A stretch of DNA of 6,560 bases from Sva-07 sp964592115 (GTDB lineage Bacteria > Actinomycetota > Acidimicrobiia > Acidimicrobiales > Ilumatobacteraceae). A program made the position numbers and the translations under genes. The stretch lies in assembly GCA_964592115.1 (NCBI GenBank), contig CAZQCP010000150.1:1-6560 (forward strand), given 5' to 3'. Shown here piece by piece: positions 1-5,936 of the stretch; the stretch's first letter is position 1, and each line of letters begins with the position of its first letter. Below the pieces are notes generated by a model that did not search any database, was not told the origin of the DNA, and worked only from the letters and a program-made list of their open reading frames with translations.

Positions 1-1010
1 TGCGGCCACGCCGCGGGGTCGCTGAACCATCCGGCGGAGAACGCGTCGGCGATCTCGGTGTGATCGACATCGTCGGGCGCTCCTGGTGACGGGTCCGCCA
101 CCGACGTCGCTGGCTGGTCGGGATCGGGATCGGTCGTCGCCGGCGCATCGCTCGTCCCGGGAGCAATTGCGGTCGCCGTCGACACCGGGTCGGGCGGCGC
201 GACCGCGGGTGCGTCGTCCGCCGCCGGACGATCGCGTCCGTAGTTGAGCGTCGGCTGGCCGGCGGGCGCCGAAGAAGCCGCTTCGTCGAGCTCGGCCGAG
301 ACGATGATCCGCTCGCGGGTCGACAGCGGGGGATGGCACGACGTGAGCGTGAGCGTGGCGACATCCCAGTCGGTCGTGGCCACGACCCAGTAGTCGGACG
401 GCGACACGATCTGCGTGCCCGTGGCGCGGTAGACGAAGCGGCCCGCCGGCGTGGTCATCACGATCTCGTCGCCCGGCTGGATCTTGTCGATCGCGTGGAA
501 CGGCTGCTTGTAGGTGGTGCGATGGGCGGCGATCGCCGAGTTCCCGAGCTGCCCCGGCAGCGGCGTGTCGGGGTAGTGGCCCGGGCCCTTCTTGAGGTCG
601 TTCGCCGACACGCCGGCGACGACGATCCAGTCGAGGTCGATCGACGGCACCTCGATCCGGGCGATGGCGTCGCCCTCCTCGAAGTCGGGCAGGTCCTGCA
701 CGGGCGGTTCCGGGTCGGGCGGGACCGAGGCGTCCGTCGCCGGCACGACGGTCGTCGACGGCGGAGCGGTCACCGGCACGGTCGTCGCCAGGAGCTCCTC
801 GAACTCGCCCTCCAGGGCGTTCTGTGCCCGGGCGGTCTCGATGCCCGTGCCCCACAGCTGGTAGGCGACGAAGCCGAACATCAACAAGCCGGTCGTGATC
901 AGCGTCTTGCCGAGCCCGCCGACCCACCACCGCCAATCGCGCGCCCGCGAACGTCGCCCGCTGTCCTCGTCGGAGGGGCCCACCGTGGTTCGGTCGTCCG
1001 CGTCCGACAC
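1..1010 (-). CDS. Class E-type sortase, membrane-anchored; 3' end outside window
   Basis: Sortases are cysteine transpeptidases that act on the outer face of the membrane, cutting a sorting signal and joining surface proteins to the cell wall. I translated this frame by hand: it is open from a GTG at 1010 to the window edge (336 codons, no stop). A charged cytoplasmic N-terminus is followed by one membrane helix at about residues 30-53 (ending AYQLWGTGI, common in actinobacterial class E sortases), a Pro/Thr/Val-rich linker (about 75-105), and the sortase beta-barrel at about 115-241. The catalytic residues are His163 in GNSAIAAHR, Cys225 in TLTSCHPP and Arg234 in STRERIIV; the Cys-to-Arg spacing of 9 fits class E. 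After residue 242 comes a tail of at least 94 residues rich in Ala, Pro, Asp and Thr, ending near a GWFSDPAAW stretch. The GTG start is chosen because a -10 box lies 8 nt upstream; an in-frame GTG at 983 is the alternative. It is divergent from the ccm operon, and no functional link to it is evident. Confidence 0.9.
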   Translation of the reverse strand, partial: MSDADDRTTVGPSDEDSGRRSRARDWRWWVGGLGKTLITTGLLMFGFVAYQLWGTGIETARAQNALEGEFEELLATTVPVTAPPSTTVVPATDASVPPDPEPPVQDLPDFEEGDAIARIEVPSIDLDWIVVAGVSANDLKKGPGHYPDTPLPGQLGNSAIAAHRTTYKQPFHAIDKIQPGDEIVMTTPAGRFVYRATGTQIVSPSDYWVVATTDWDVATLTLTSCHPPLSTRERIIVSAELDEAASSAPAGQPTLNYGRDRPAADDAPAVAPPDPVSTATAIAPGTSDAPATTDPDPDQPATSVADPSPGAPDDVDHTEIADAFSAGWFSDPAAWP

Positions 1011-1018
1011 GTGCGAGG

Positions 1019-1025
1019 ACGCTAC
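1019..1025 (-). promoter_or_regulatory. Putative -10 element of the sortase gene (leaderless type)
   Basis: Read on the minus strand, the heptamer GTAGCGT contains the TANNNT hexamer TAGCGT (1024 down to 1019). It is followed by 8 nt and then the GTG start at 1010. In actinobacteria transcription usually begins 6-8 nt after the -10 hexamer, so the transcript would start at or within a base or two of the start codon, giving a leaderless mRNA. No Shine-Dalgarno-like purine run precedes the GTG, which agrees with this. I see no recognisable TTGAC-like -35 box at the usual distance. Confidence 0.5.
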
Positions 1026-1041
1026 CGGGCGGTGCCCGCAG

Positions 1042-1051
1042 CGCGATCGCG
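1042..1051. promoter_or_regulatory. 10-bp palindrome midway between the divergent promoters
   Basis: CGCGATCGCG is a perfect palindrome centred between 1046 and 1047, close to the midpoint of the two -10 boxes. Its edges lie 17 bp from the minus-strand -10 hexamer and 20 bp from the plus-strand one, so it occupies the -35 zone of both putative promoters. An operator that controls both genes is possible. GATCG words are very common in this GC-rich sequence, so chance is a serious alternative. Confidence 0.25.
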
Positions 1052-1070
1052 GGCGCCGGCGAATCCGGCC

Positions 1071-1077
1071 GTAGCGT
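1071..1077 (+). promoter_or_regulatory. Putative -10 element of the ccm operon (leaderless type)
   Basis: The same heptamer GTAGCGT (TAGCGT hexamer at 1072-1077) is followed by 8 nt and then the ATG of ccmA at 1086. This fits a TANNNT -10 box placed for transcription starting at or next to the A of the ATG. There is no Shine-Dalgarno sequence before this ATG, whereas several downstream genes in the operon have one, which supports a leaderless first gene. No clear -35 box is seen. It would drive the whole ccm cluster, because the junctions downstream leave no room for other obvious promoters. Confidence 0.5.
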
Positions 1078-1085
1078 TGTCAGCC

Positions 1086-1760
1086 ATGCCGTCGCCGACC
1101 GCGGGTCCCGTTGTGGAGCTCGAAGACGCCGTCGCCGTGCTCGGCTCGTTCCCGGCACTCGCGGGTGCGTCGCTGCGCGTCGAAGCCGGCGAGATCGTGC
1201 TGCTGCGCGGACCAAATGGCGCCGGCAAGACGACCCTCCTGCGACTCTGCGCCGGACTCGTGCCCCTCGTCCGCGGCACCGGCACGGTGCTCGGCCTCGA
1301 CCTCACCGTGGACCGCGAAGCCATCCGCCGCTCCGTGGGGCTGCTCGGCCACCACAACGGGTTGTACCTCGACCTGACCGTCGAGGAGAACATCGCCTTT
1401 TGGGGCGCGACCGTCGGGGCGAACGGCGACGAGTTGCGGGCGGCGAAGTCGCTGCTCGGCATCTCCGAACGCATCGAGACCGTCGCCGTTCGCCGGCTGT
1501 CGGCTGGTCAGAAGCGACGCACCGCGCTGGCGTGCCTCGTCGCCCGCCGGGCCCGCGTCTGGCTGCTCGACGAGCCCCACGCCGGACTCGACGCGACCGC
1601 CCGCGACGACCTCGACGCCCTGCTCCGACGTGCGGTCGACGCCGGGGCGACCGTGATCGTCGCCAGCCACGAGCTCGAGCGCGCCGGATCGCTGGCGACC
1701 CGTGCCGTCGACGTCGTCGCCGGCCAGATCGTCACGCCGCACGAACGGGGCGAGGGATGA
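1086..1760 (+). CDS. ccmA: CcmA, ATP-binding subunit of the cytochrome c maturation ABC complex
   Basis: CcmA is the cytoplasmic ATPase of the CcmABCD complex; ATP hydrolysis releases heme-loaded CcmE from CcmC. The 224-residue protein has the full ABC set: Walker A GPNGAGKTT at 42-50, signature LSAGQ at 138-142, Walker B VWLLDEP at 158-164, D-loop AGLD at 166-169 and switch His195 in VASHE. In the Q-loop zone it reads LGHHNGLY (87-94), where many CcmA proteins have GHQxG, so the usual Gln appears replaced by His90. Size is near the usual 200-220 residues. The frame is open far upstream (from 333), but that part is antisense to the sortase. ATG 1086 is chosen because it gives a normal CcmA N-terminus and sits 8 nt after a -10 box. 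The stop overlaps the start of ccmB by 4 nt (ATGA). Other ABC ATPases would fit the motifs alone; the operon settles the name. Confidence 0.93.
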   Translation: MPSPTAGPVVELEDAVAVLGSFPALAGASLRVEAGEIVLLRGPNGAGKTTLLRLCAGLVPLVRGTGTVLGLDLTVDREAIRRSVGLLGHHNGLYLDLTVEENIAFWGATVGANGDELRAAKSLLGISERIETVAVRRLSAGQKRRTALACLVARRARVWLLDEPHAGLDATARDDLDALLRRAVDAGATVIVASHELERAGSLATRAVDVVAGQIVTPHERGEG

Positions 1761-2440
1761 GCATCTGGCGCATCACCCGGCTCGTCGCCGCCAAGGACCT
1801 GCGCATCGAGCGCAACAGCCGCGTGCTCATCAACCAGGTGCTGCCCTTCGCCGGCGTGACGATGGTGATCTTCGCGTTCGCCCTCGACGCCGACAGCGTC
1901 CTCGAACGGGTGGCCCCAGGATTGGTGTGGTTGGCGACGATGTTCAGCCTGCTCGTCGTCGTCCAACGCTCGTTCGCCGTCGAAGTCGACGACGGTGCGC
2001 TCGATGCCCTGCGCGTGGCCGGCGTCGATGCCAGGGCGATCTACCTCGGCAAGTCGCTCGGGCTGGCGGTCCAGCTGCTCGTGGTGGAGATCGTGCTGCT
2101 CATCGCAGCGATCATCCTCTACCGCCAGTCGGTGCCACTCGACGGCGTTGTGCTCCTCGTCACCACCATGCTGACCGCGACCGTTGGACTGGCCGCGGTC
2201 GGTACCCTCTACGGAGGCCTTGCCGCAGGGTTCAAGGGTCGCGAGACGTTGCTCCCGCTGCTCACGCTCCCGGCGGTGACGCCCGTCGTGATCGGAGCAA
2301 CGCGTGCAGTCGAAGCAGCACTCGGCACCGCAGGCGCGGTGGTCTCGGACGGCTGGCCCTGGGTGGGCCTGCTGGCCGTGTTCGCCGTCGCCTTCGGGGT
2401 CGGCGGATCGCTGGCATTTGGTCCGCTGATCGACGAATGA
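1757..2440 (+). CDS. ccmB: CcmB, membrane subunit of the Ccm ABC complex
   Basis: CcmB is the integral membrane partner of CcmA in the CcmABCD complex that frees holo-CcmE. At 227 residues it is close to the usual 220. I see about six hydrophobic segments, near residues 28-43, 53-73, 100-122, 131-152, 164-181 and 201-222. Family marks include RVAPGLVWLA at 51-60 (RIAPGIIWVA in E. coli CcmB) and the following cytoplasmic stretch RSFAVEVDDGALDAL (71-85), matching the conserved acidic DG-x-L-E-x-L region. The start ATG overlaps the ccmA stop (ATGA at 1757-1760), which indicates translational coupling; a G-rich run GGGGCGAGGG directly precedes it. A gap of 27 nt separates it from ccmC. The name rests on these motifs plus its place between ccmA and ccmC; substrate transport by this subunit is not something the sequence can show. 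Confidence 0.93.
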   Translation: MSIWRITRLVAAKDLRIERNSRVLINQVLPFAGVTMVIFAFALDADSVLERVAPGLVWLATMFSLLVVVQRSFAVEVDDGALDALRVAGVDARAIYLGKSLGLAVQLLVVEIVLLIAAIILYRQSVPLDGVVLLVTTMLTATVGLAAVGTLYGGLAAGFKGRETLLPLLTLPAVTPVVIGATRAVEAALGTAGAVVSDGWPWVGLLAVFAVAFGVGGSLAFGPLIDE

Positions 2441-2456
2441 TGGACTGTGAGCACGT

Positions 2457-2462
2457 GAGGAA
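2457..2462 (+). promoter_or_regulatory. Shine-Dalgarno site of ccmC
   Basis: GAGGAA lies 5 nt before the ATG at 2468. It supports this start for ccmC, which would otherwise carry an unusually long polar N-terminus of about 28 residues for the family. This is the widest gap inside the operon (27 nt), and the gene appears to have its own ribosome entry. Confidence 0.6.
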
Positions 2463-2467
2463 CGGCC

Positions 2468-3262
2468 ATGACGACGACTGACCCCACAGCCGCCGGTACG
2501 TCGGCACCGCCGACCCCGCCAACGCGGCGCAGCACGGGCACGCCCGCCACGCGTGTCCTCGGCATCGCCACGATCGTCACGATGGGCTGGCTGATCGCGT
2601 TCGGTCTCGGCTTCTCGCCCAAAGAGCGCGACCAGGGCGAGTCGGTCCGCCTCTTGTACATGCACGTACCCACGATCTGGATCGCCTACCTCGCGTTCAT
2701 CATCACCGCCATCGGATCGGGCATCTACCTGTTCTCCAAGAAGAAGTCGCTCGGTTGGGACCGCTTCGCCGGTGCCAGCGCCGAGATCGGCACCGTGTTC
2801 GTCGCCGTGACGCTCGTGATCGGAGCGTTGTGGGGCCGCCTCACGTGGGGCGTGTTCTGGCAGTGGGACGCCCGACTCACCACCACGGCGCTGCTGTTCG
2901 TCACCTACGTCGGCTACCTCGCCGTGCGCCGCCTCGATGGCACCCACCAACAGCGCGCCAAGCGCAGCGCCATCATCGGATTGATCGCCGTGCTGGAGAT
3001 CCCGCTCGTGCACTTCAGCGTCGAGCTGTGGCGCAGCTTGCACCAGACGGCCACCATCAACAGCCCCGACTCCGACGTGAAGATGGACGGGCTGATGCTG
3101 TTCAGCCTCTTCGTGGGTGTCGTCGCCTTCAGCCTCTATTACGTGTGGTGGATGTTGCACCGCACGCGGGTGATGGCGATGGAGGACCTGCTCGACGACC
3201 GTGACCTCGACGACGCACTCGCCGCTCGCCACGCCGAGCGCGACGCGGAAGGAACGCACTGA
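2468..3262 (+). CDS. ccmC: CcmC, heme-handling protein that loads heme onto CcmE
   Basis: CcmC belongs to the heme-handling protein superfamily. It binds heme on the outer side of the membrane and delivers it to the CcmE histidine. The 264-residue protein has about six membrane segments, after a Thr/Pro-rich cytoplasmic tail of about 28 residues that most family members lack. Diagnostic features are YMHVP with His66 (an axial heme ligand region), the WWD motif WGVFWQWDARLT at 127-138, and VHFSVELWRSLHQ at 181-193 with His182 and His192, one of which would be the second ligand. The canonical WWD motif is WGTWWVWDARLT, so the first Trp of the central pair is Phe130 here. The C-terminus is charged (DDRDLDDALAARHAERDAE). 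The stop shares one base with the ccmD start (TGATG). The alternative, a CcsA/ResC protein of System II, is excluded by size, the DARLT ending and the ccm context. Confidence 0.95.
   Translation: MTTTDPTAAGTSAPPTPPTRRSTGTPATRVLGIATIVTMGWLIAFGLGFSPKERDQGESVRLLYMHVPTIWIAYLAFIITAIGSGIYLFSKKKSLGWDRFAGASAEIGTVFVAVTLVIGALWGRLTWGVFWQWDARLTTTALLFVTYVGYLAVRRLDGTHQQRAKRSAIIGLIAVLEIPLVHFSVELWRSLHQTATINSPDSDVKMDGLMLFSLFVGVVAFSLYYVWWMLHRTRVMAMEDLLDDRDLDDALAARHAERDAEGTH
3247..3254 (+). promoter_or_regulatory. Shine-Dalgarno site of ccmD
   Basis: GGAAGGAA inside the end of ccmC stands 7 nt before the ATG at 3262. This good spacing is the main DNA-level support that the very short ccmD frame is translated. 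Confidence 0.55.
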
Positions 3263-3396
3263 TGGAAGACGCCGGCTTCATCCTCGGTGGCTACGGCCTC
3301 ACGTTCGCCGTGGTCGCGTTGATGGCGTGGCGCGTGTTGCGCGCCGGGCGCCGCCTCGGACAACGCATCCCCGACGAGGACAAGTACTGGACCTGA
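3262..3396 (+). CDS. ccmD: CcmD, small membrane subunit of the CcmABCD complex
   Basis: CcmD is a tiny single-helix membrane protein that binds CcmC and CcmE and is needed to release holo-CcmE from the ABC complex. This 44-residue frame starts MEDAGFILGGYG, has one hydrophobic helix at about residues 6-26, then a basic stretch (RVLRAGRRLGQR, 24-35) that fits the positive-inside rule with a cytoplasmic C-terminus, and ends DEDKYWT. The aromatic residue plus GGYG before the helix matches the CcmD hallmark (FxxxGGYxxYVW in Proteobacteria), although the later Tyr is absent. It overlaps the ccmC stop by one base, carries a good Shine-Dalgarno sequence, and fills the whole space between ccmC and ccmE, which is where ccmD lies in known operons. 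It is easy to miss by automated length cut-offs. The name rests on position, size and topology as much as on sequence. Confidence 0.85.
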   Translation: MEDAGFILGGYGLTFAVVALMAWRVLRAGRRLGQRIPDEDKYWT

Positions 3397-3400
3397 CACC

Positions 3401-3913
3401 GTGAGCACCCCCGACACCGCGAGCGCCCCCGATCTCGATCTGTCACCACGCCAGCCCGCTGGCGAGCCGTCTGGACGCGGCCGTCGGCGCAACTGGATGC
3501 CGATGATCGTGCTCGCACTCGTGATCGTGGCCGGCGGCGTGATCGTCACCCAGTTCCTCACGTCGGCGGTCGACTACTACTGCAACGTCGACGAGGTGGG
3601 TGTCCGCGACGGCTGCGACCCCGACCGACGGATCCGCCTCCAGGGCACCGTCGACGAAGGTTCGGTGGAGCGCCAGGGCAATGCCACGGTGTTCACGATC
3701 TCGTTCAACGACGTGACGATGCCGGTCTCCTACGACGGCCAGCCGGGCGGCATCTTCAAGGAGTGCATCCCCGTCGTCGTGCACGGCGTGATCGAGGGCG
3801 GCACGTTGCTCGGCGATCGGGTCGAGGTGAAGCACTCCGACGAGTACGTGGCGGCCAACGACGAGCGCATCACGGAGGCCGAATCAGACGCCGCCGCGTG
3901 CGCTGCGTCGTGA
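3401..3913 (+). CDS. ccmE: CcmE, periplasmic-side heme chaperone
   Basis: CcmE takes heme from CcmC, holds it through a covalent bond to a histidine, and passes it to CcmF. The 170-residue protein has a polar N-terminal tail of about 30 residues, one membrane helix at about 33-52, and the OB-fold domain at about 58-150 (IRLQGTVDEGSVE at 78-90 matches the family's IRLGGxVxxGSV). The heme-attachment motif is KHSDEY: His145 and Tyr149 keep the HXXXY pattern. The usual Asp after His and the Pro-rich segment after Tyr are missing. Four cysteines (61, 72, 122, 167) are unusual; Cys61 and Cys72 flank an 11-residue step at the start of the folded domain and might form a disulfide. The GTG start lies 4 nt after the ccmD stop with no good Shine-Dalgarno, so it may depend on re-initiation. 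ATG codons at 3497 and 3503 are possible starts but would shorten the tail before the helix. Confidence 0.93.
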   Translation: MSTPDTASAPDLDLSPRQPAGEPSGRGRRRNWMPMIVLALVIVAGGVIVTQFLTSAVDYYCNVDEVGVRDGCDPDRRIRLQGTVDEGSVERQGNATVFTISFNDVTMPVSYDGQPGGIFKECIPVVVHGVIEGGTLLGDRVEVKHSDEYVAANDERITEAESDAAACAAS

Positions 3914-3933
3914 ACGCGGCGACGGCATCATGA
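3910..3933 (+). other. Possible 7-codon minicistron linking ccmE to ccmF
   Basis: A GTG overlaps the ccmE stop (GTGA at 3910-3913). It opens a frame of seven codons (VNAATAS) whose TGA overlaps the ATG of ccmF (ATGA at 3930-3933). ccmF has no convincing Shine-Dalgarno of its own, and its start would otherwise be 16 nt beyond the ccmE stop. A terminating ribosome could re-initiate on the minicistron and be delivered to the ccmF start. This is inference from the two overlaps; in GC-rich DNA such a short frame may be chance. Confidence 0.25.
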
Positions 3934-5936
3934 TCGCCGCCAGCGTCAACGCCGCGCTCGGTCACGCCGGGCTGCTCTTGATGCTCGCCGCGTCGGTGTT
4001 CGGTGCGCTGGCGGTCGCGTACGGCATCCGTCGCCGCGACGAACGGCTGCTGCGCCAAGCGCCGGTCTACGCGTGGCTGGCGTTCGCCGGGATCGCGCTC
4101 GCCGTGGTGATGATGCAGCGGGCACTGGCCACCCGCGACTTCTCGATCGCCTACATCCAGCAGGTCGGTTCGGCCGACACGCCGCTGCTGTACAACATCG
4201 CCGCGATGTGGTCGGCGCTGGAAGGGTCGATCCTGCTGTGGGCGTTCATCCTCGGCGCGTTCACGGCCGCCGTTGCGTGGCGCTTCCGGGCGCGCACCGA
4301 CGACGTGCTCGTCGGCTGGGCGTTGATCGTGATGTTCGTGATCACGGCGTTCTTCGCCATGTTGAGCTTCGGTCCGGCCGACCCGTTCGCCGCGGGGGCC
4401 CCGGGCGTGACCGAAGGGCCAGGGCCGAACCCGCTGCTGCAGAACCACATCCTGGTGCTGTTCCACCCGCCGATCCTGTACCTCGGTTACGTCGGGTTCG
4501 CGGTGCCGTTCGCGTTCGCCATCGCCGCGCTGATCACCGGCCGCCTCGGCGAGGGCTGGTTGATGGAGACGCGCCGGTGGGCGCTGTTCTCGTGGGCGTT
4601 CCTCTCGATCGGCATCCTGCTCGGCGGATGGTGGAGCTATGAAGTGCTCGGCTGGTCGGGCGTGTGGGCCTGGGACCCCGTCGAGAACGCGTCGCTGCTG
4701 CCGTGGCTGACCGGCACCGCGTACATCCACTCGGTGCTCGTGCAGGAGCGGCGGGGGATGTTGCGCGTGTGGAACCTGAGCCTGCTCGTGGCCACGTTCG
4801 CGCTCACGATCCTCGGCACGTTCCTCACCCGTTCTGGCGTCTTGCAATCCGTCCACGCGTTCGGTGATGGGCCGGTCGGGAATTGGCTGCTGGCGTTCTT
4901 CATCGTGATCGTCGTCGTGTCGCTCGGCCTGATCGCCTGGCGCGGCGACCGGCTGCGCTCGCCCGGCTCGATCGACTCGCCGCTGTCGCGGGAGGGCGCG
5001 TTCTTGGCGAACAACGTGCTGTTCACCGTGTGGGCGTTCGTCGTGCTGCTCGGGACCGTGTTCCCGCTGCTCGTCGAGGCGCTGCGGGACCGCCAAACGG
5101 TCGTCGGCGCCCCGTACTTCGATCGCATCTCGCAGCCGATCGGGCTCGTGTTGCTGTTCTTGATGGGTGTGGCACCGGCGCTGCCGTGGCGCAAGGCGTC
5201 GGTCGAGCTGTTGCGCGACCGCCTGTTCTGGCCCGCCTGGTGCGGTGTCGGTGCACTGGCCGTGGCGCTCTTCGTGGGCGCCACCGGCTGGGCGCCGCTC
5301 GTGGCGTTCGGGCTCGCCGGGTTCGCCGCCGGTGCCGCGCTGCGCCAGCTCGTGTTGGCCACGCGCCGGCAAGGGTGGCGCGGCCTCGTCGGGCGTGCCA
5401 ACGGCGGCATGATCGTGCACCTCGGTGTGATCCTGATCGCCGTCGCCCTCGCCGCGTCGAACAGCTTCACCCACTCGGCGACGCTCGTGCTCGAACAGGG
5501 CGAAGTGACCGAGTGGGGCGGGCACAGCTTCGAGCTCGTTTCGGTCGACGAGCGCACGAACGATGCCGAGAGCGAGCGGCGCCTCGCCGCCAACGTCATC
5601 GTCGATGGCAACAAGACGTATCGGCCGGCAATCACCACCTACCTGCTGCAAGGGATGGAGATCGGTACACCGTCCGTGCGCACCGGGCTGACGAAGGACG
5701 TCTACCTCACGCTCGACCAGGGCGCGGCGCCGGGCGACACGACCGCCACGATCCGCGTGTTCGTCAAGCCGATGGTGCTGTGGCTGTGGATCGGCGGGGC
5801 GATGATGGCCGTCGGTACGGTGCTCGCCGCGTTCCCCGGTTCGCGCCGCCGCCCGATCGACCCGGTGTCCGCGCCGGTGCCCGTCGGTGAGTCGTCCGAT
5901 CCGCCGATCCCCGAGCGCACCGAGGTCCTGGCATGA
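3930..5936 (+). CDS. ccmF: CcmF, cytochrome c heme lyase subunit
   Basis: CcmF is the large integral membrane part of the System I cytochrome c synthetase: it receives heme from CcmE and joins it to the CXXCH cysteines of apocytochrome c. The 668 residues (E. coli about 647) carry some 13-15 hydrophobic segments. All four heme-ligand histidines are visible: His179 in LFHPPILYLGYVG, His267 in TAYIHS, His309 in LQSVHAFG and His497 in MIVHLG. These match E. coli His173, 261, 303 and 491 with a constant offset of 6. The WWD region is at 232-260 (GGWWSYEVLGW, then WAWDPVENASLLPW), with Val245 where E. coli has Trp. A soluble loop at about 515-608 precedes the last helix (about 614-636). The ATG at 3930 gives a normal N-terminus. 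The stop overlaps the ccmG start by 4 nt. NrfE is a close relative, but the full ccm context favours CcmF. Confidence 0.96.
   Translation: MIAASVNAALGHAGLLLMLAASVFGALAVAYGIRRRDERLLRQAPVYAWLAFAGIALAVVMMQRALATRDFSIAYIQQVGSADTPLLYNIAAMWSALEGSILLWAFILGAFTAAVAWRFRARTDDVLVGWALIVMFVITAFFAMLSFGPADPFAAGAPGVTEGPGPNPLLQNHILVLFHPPILYLGYVGFAVPFAFAIAALITGRLGEGWLMETRRWALFSWAFLSIGILLGGWWSYEVLGWSGVWAWDPVENASLLPWLTGTAYIHSVLVQERRGMLRVWNLSLLVATFALTILGTFLTRSGVLQSVHAFGDGPVGNWLLAFFIVIVVVSLGLIAWRGDRLRSPGSIDSPLSREGAFLANNVLFTVWAFVVLLGTVFPLLVEALRDRQTVVGAPYFDRISQPIGLVLLFLMGVAPALPWRKASVELLRDRLFWPAWCGVGALAVALFVGATGWAPLVAFGLAGFAAGAALRQLVLATRRQGWRGLVGRANGGMIVHLGVILIAVALAASNSFTHSATLVLEQGEVTEWGGHSFELVSVDERTNDAESERRLAANVIVDGNKTYRPAITTYLLQGMEIGTPSVRTGLTKDVYLTLDQGAAPGDTTATIRVFVKPMVLWLWIGGAMMAVGTVLAAFPGSRRRPIDPVSAPVPVGESSDPPIPERTEVLA

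Noticed and set aside
1026..1071. Search for -35 boxes for the two divergent promoters.
   Set aside because: Nothing resembling TTGAC lies 16-19 bp upstream of either -10 hexamer, so no -35 feature is reported.
333..1085. A long in-frame upstream extension of ccmA (about 251 extra codons).
   Set aside because: It is Arg/Gly-rich, antisense to a sortase whose catalytic residues are clear, and ABC ATPases of the CcmA type begin near residue 1 of the ATG at 1086. Absence of stops is expected at this GC content.
1400..1756. An upstream extension of the ccmB frame into ccmA.
   Set aside because: The extension is Arg-rich shadow sequence. The ATG at 1757 gives a normal CcmB N-terminus (MSIWRITRLV) and an ATGA overlap with ccmA.
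2441..2467. The 27-nt gap between ccmB and ccmC as a possible terminator or internal promoter.
   Set aside because: It holds no stem-loop with a T-run and no TANNNT box at a useful distance; it contains only a Shine-Dalgarno site.
1508..3259. A 583-codon open frame on the minus strand opposite ccmA, ccmB and ccmC.
   Set aside because: Its translation is rich in His, Arg, Asp, Glu and Gln with no domain or motif, typical of a shadow of GC-rich coding DNA. The opposite strand codes for recognisable Ccm proteins.
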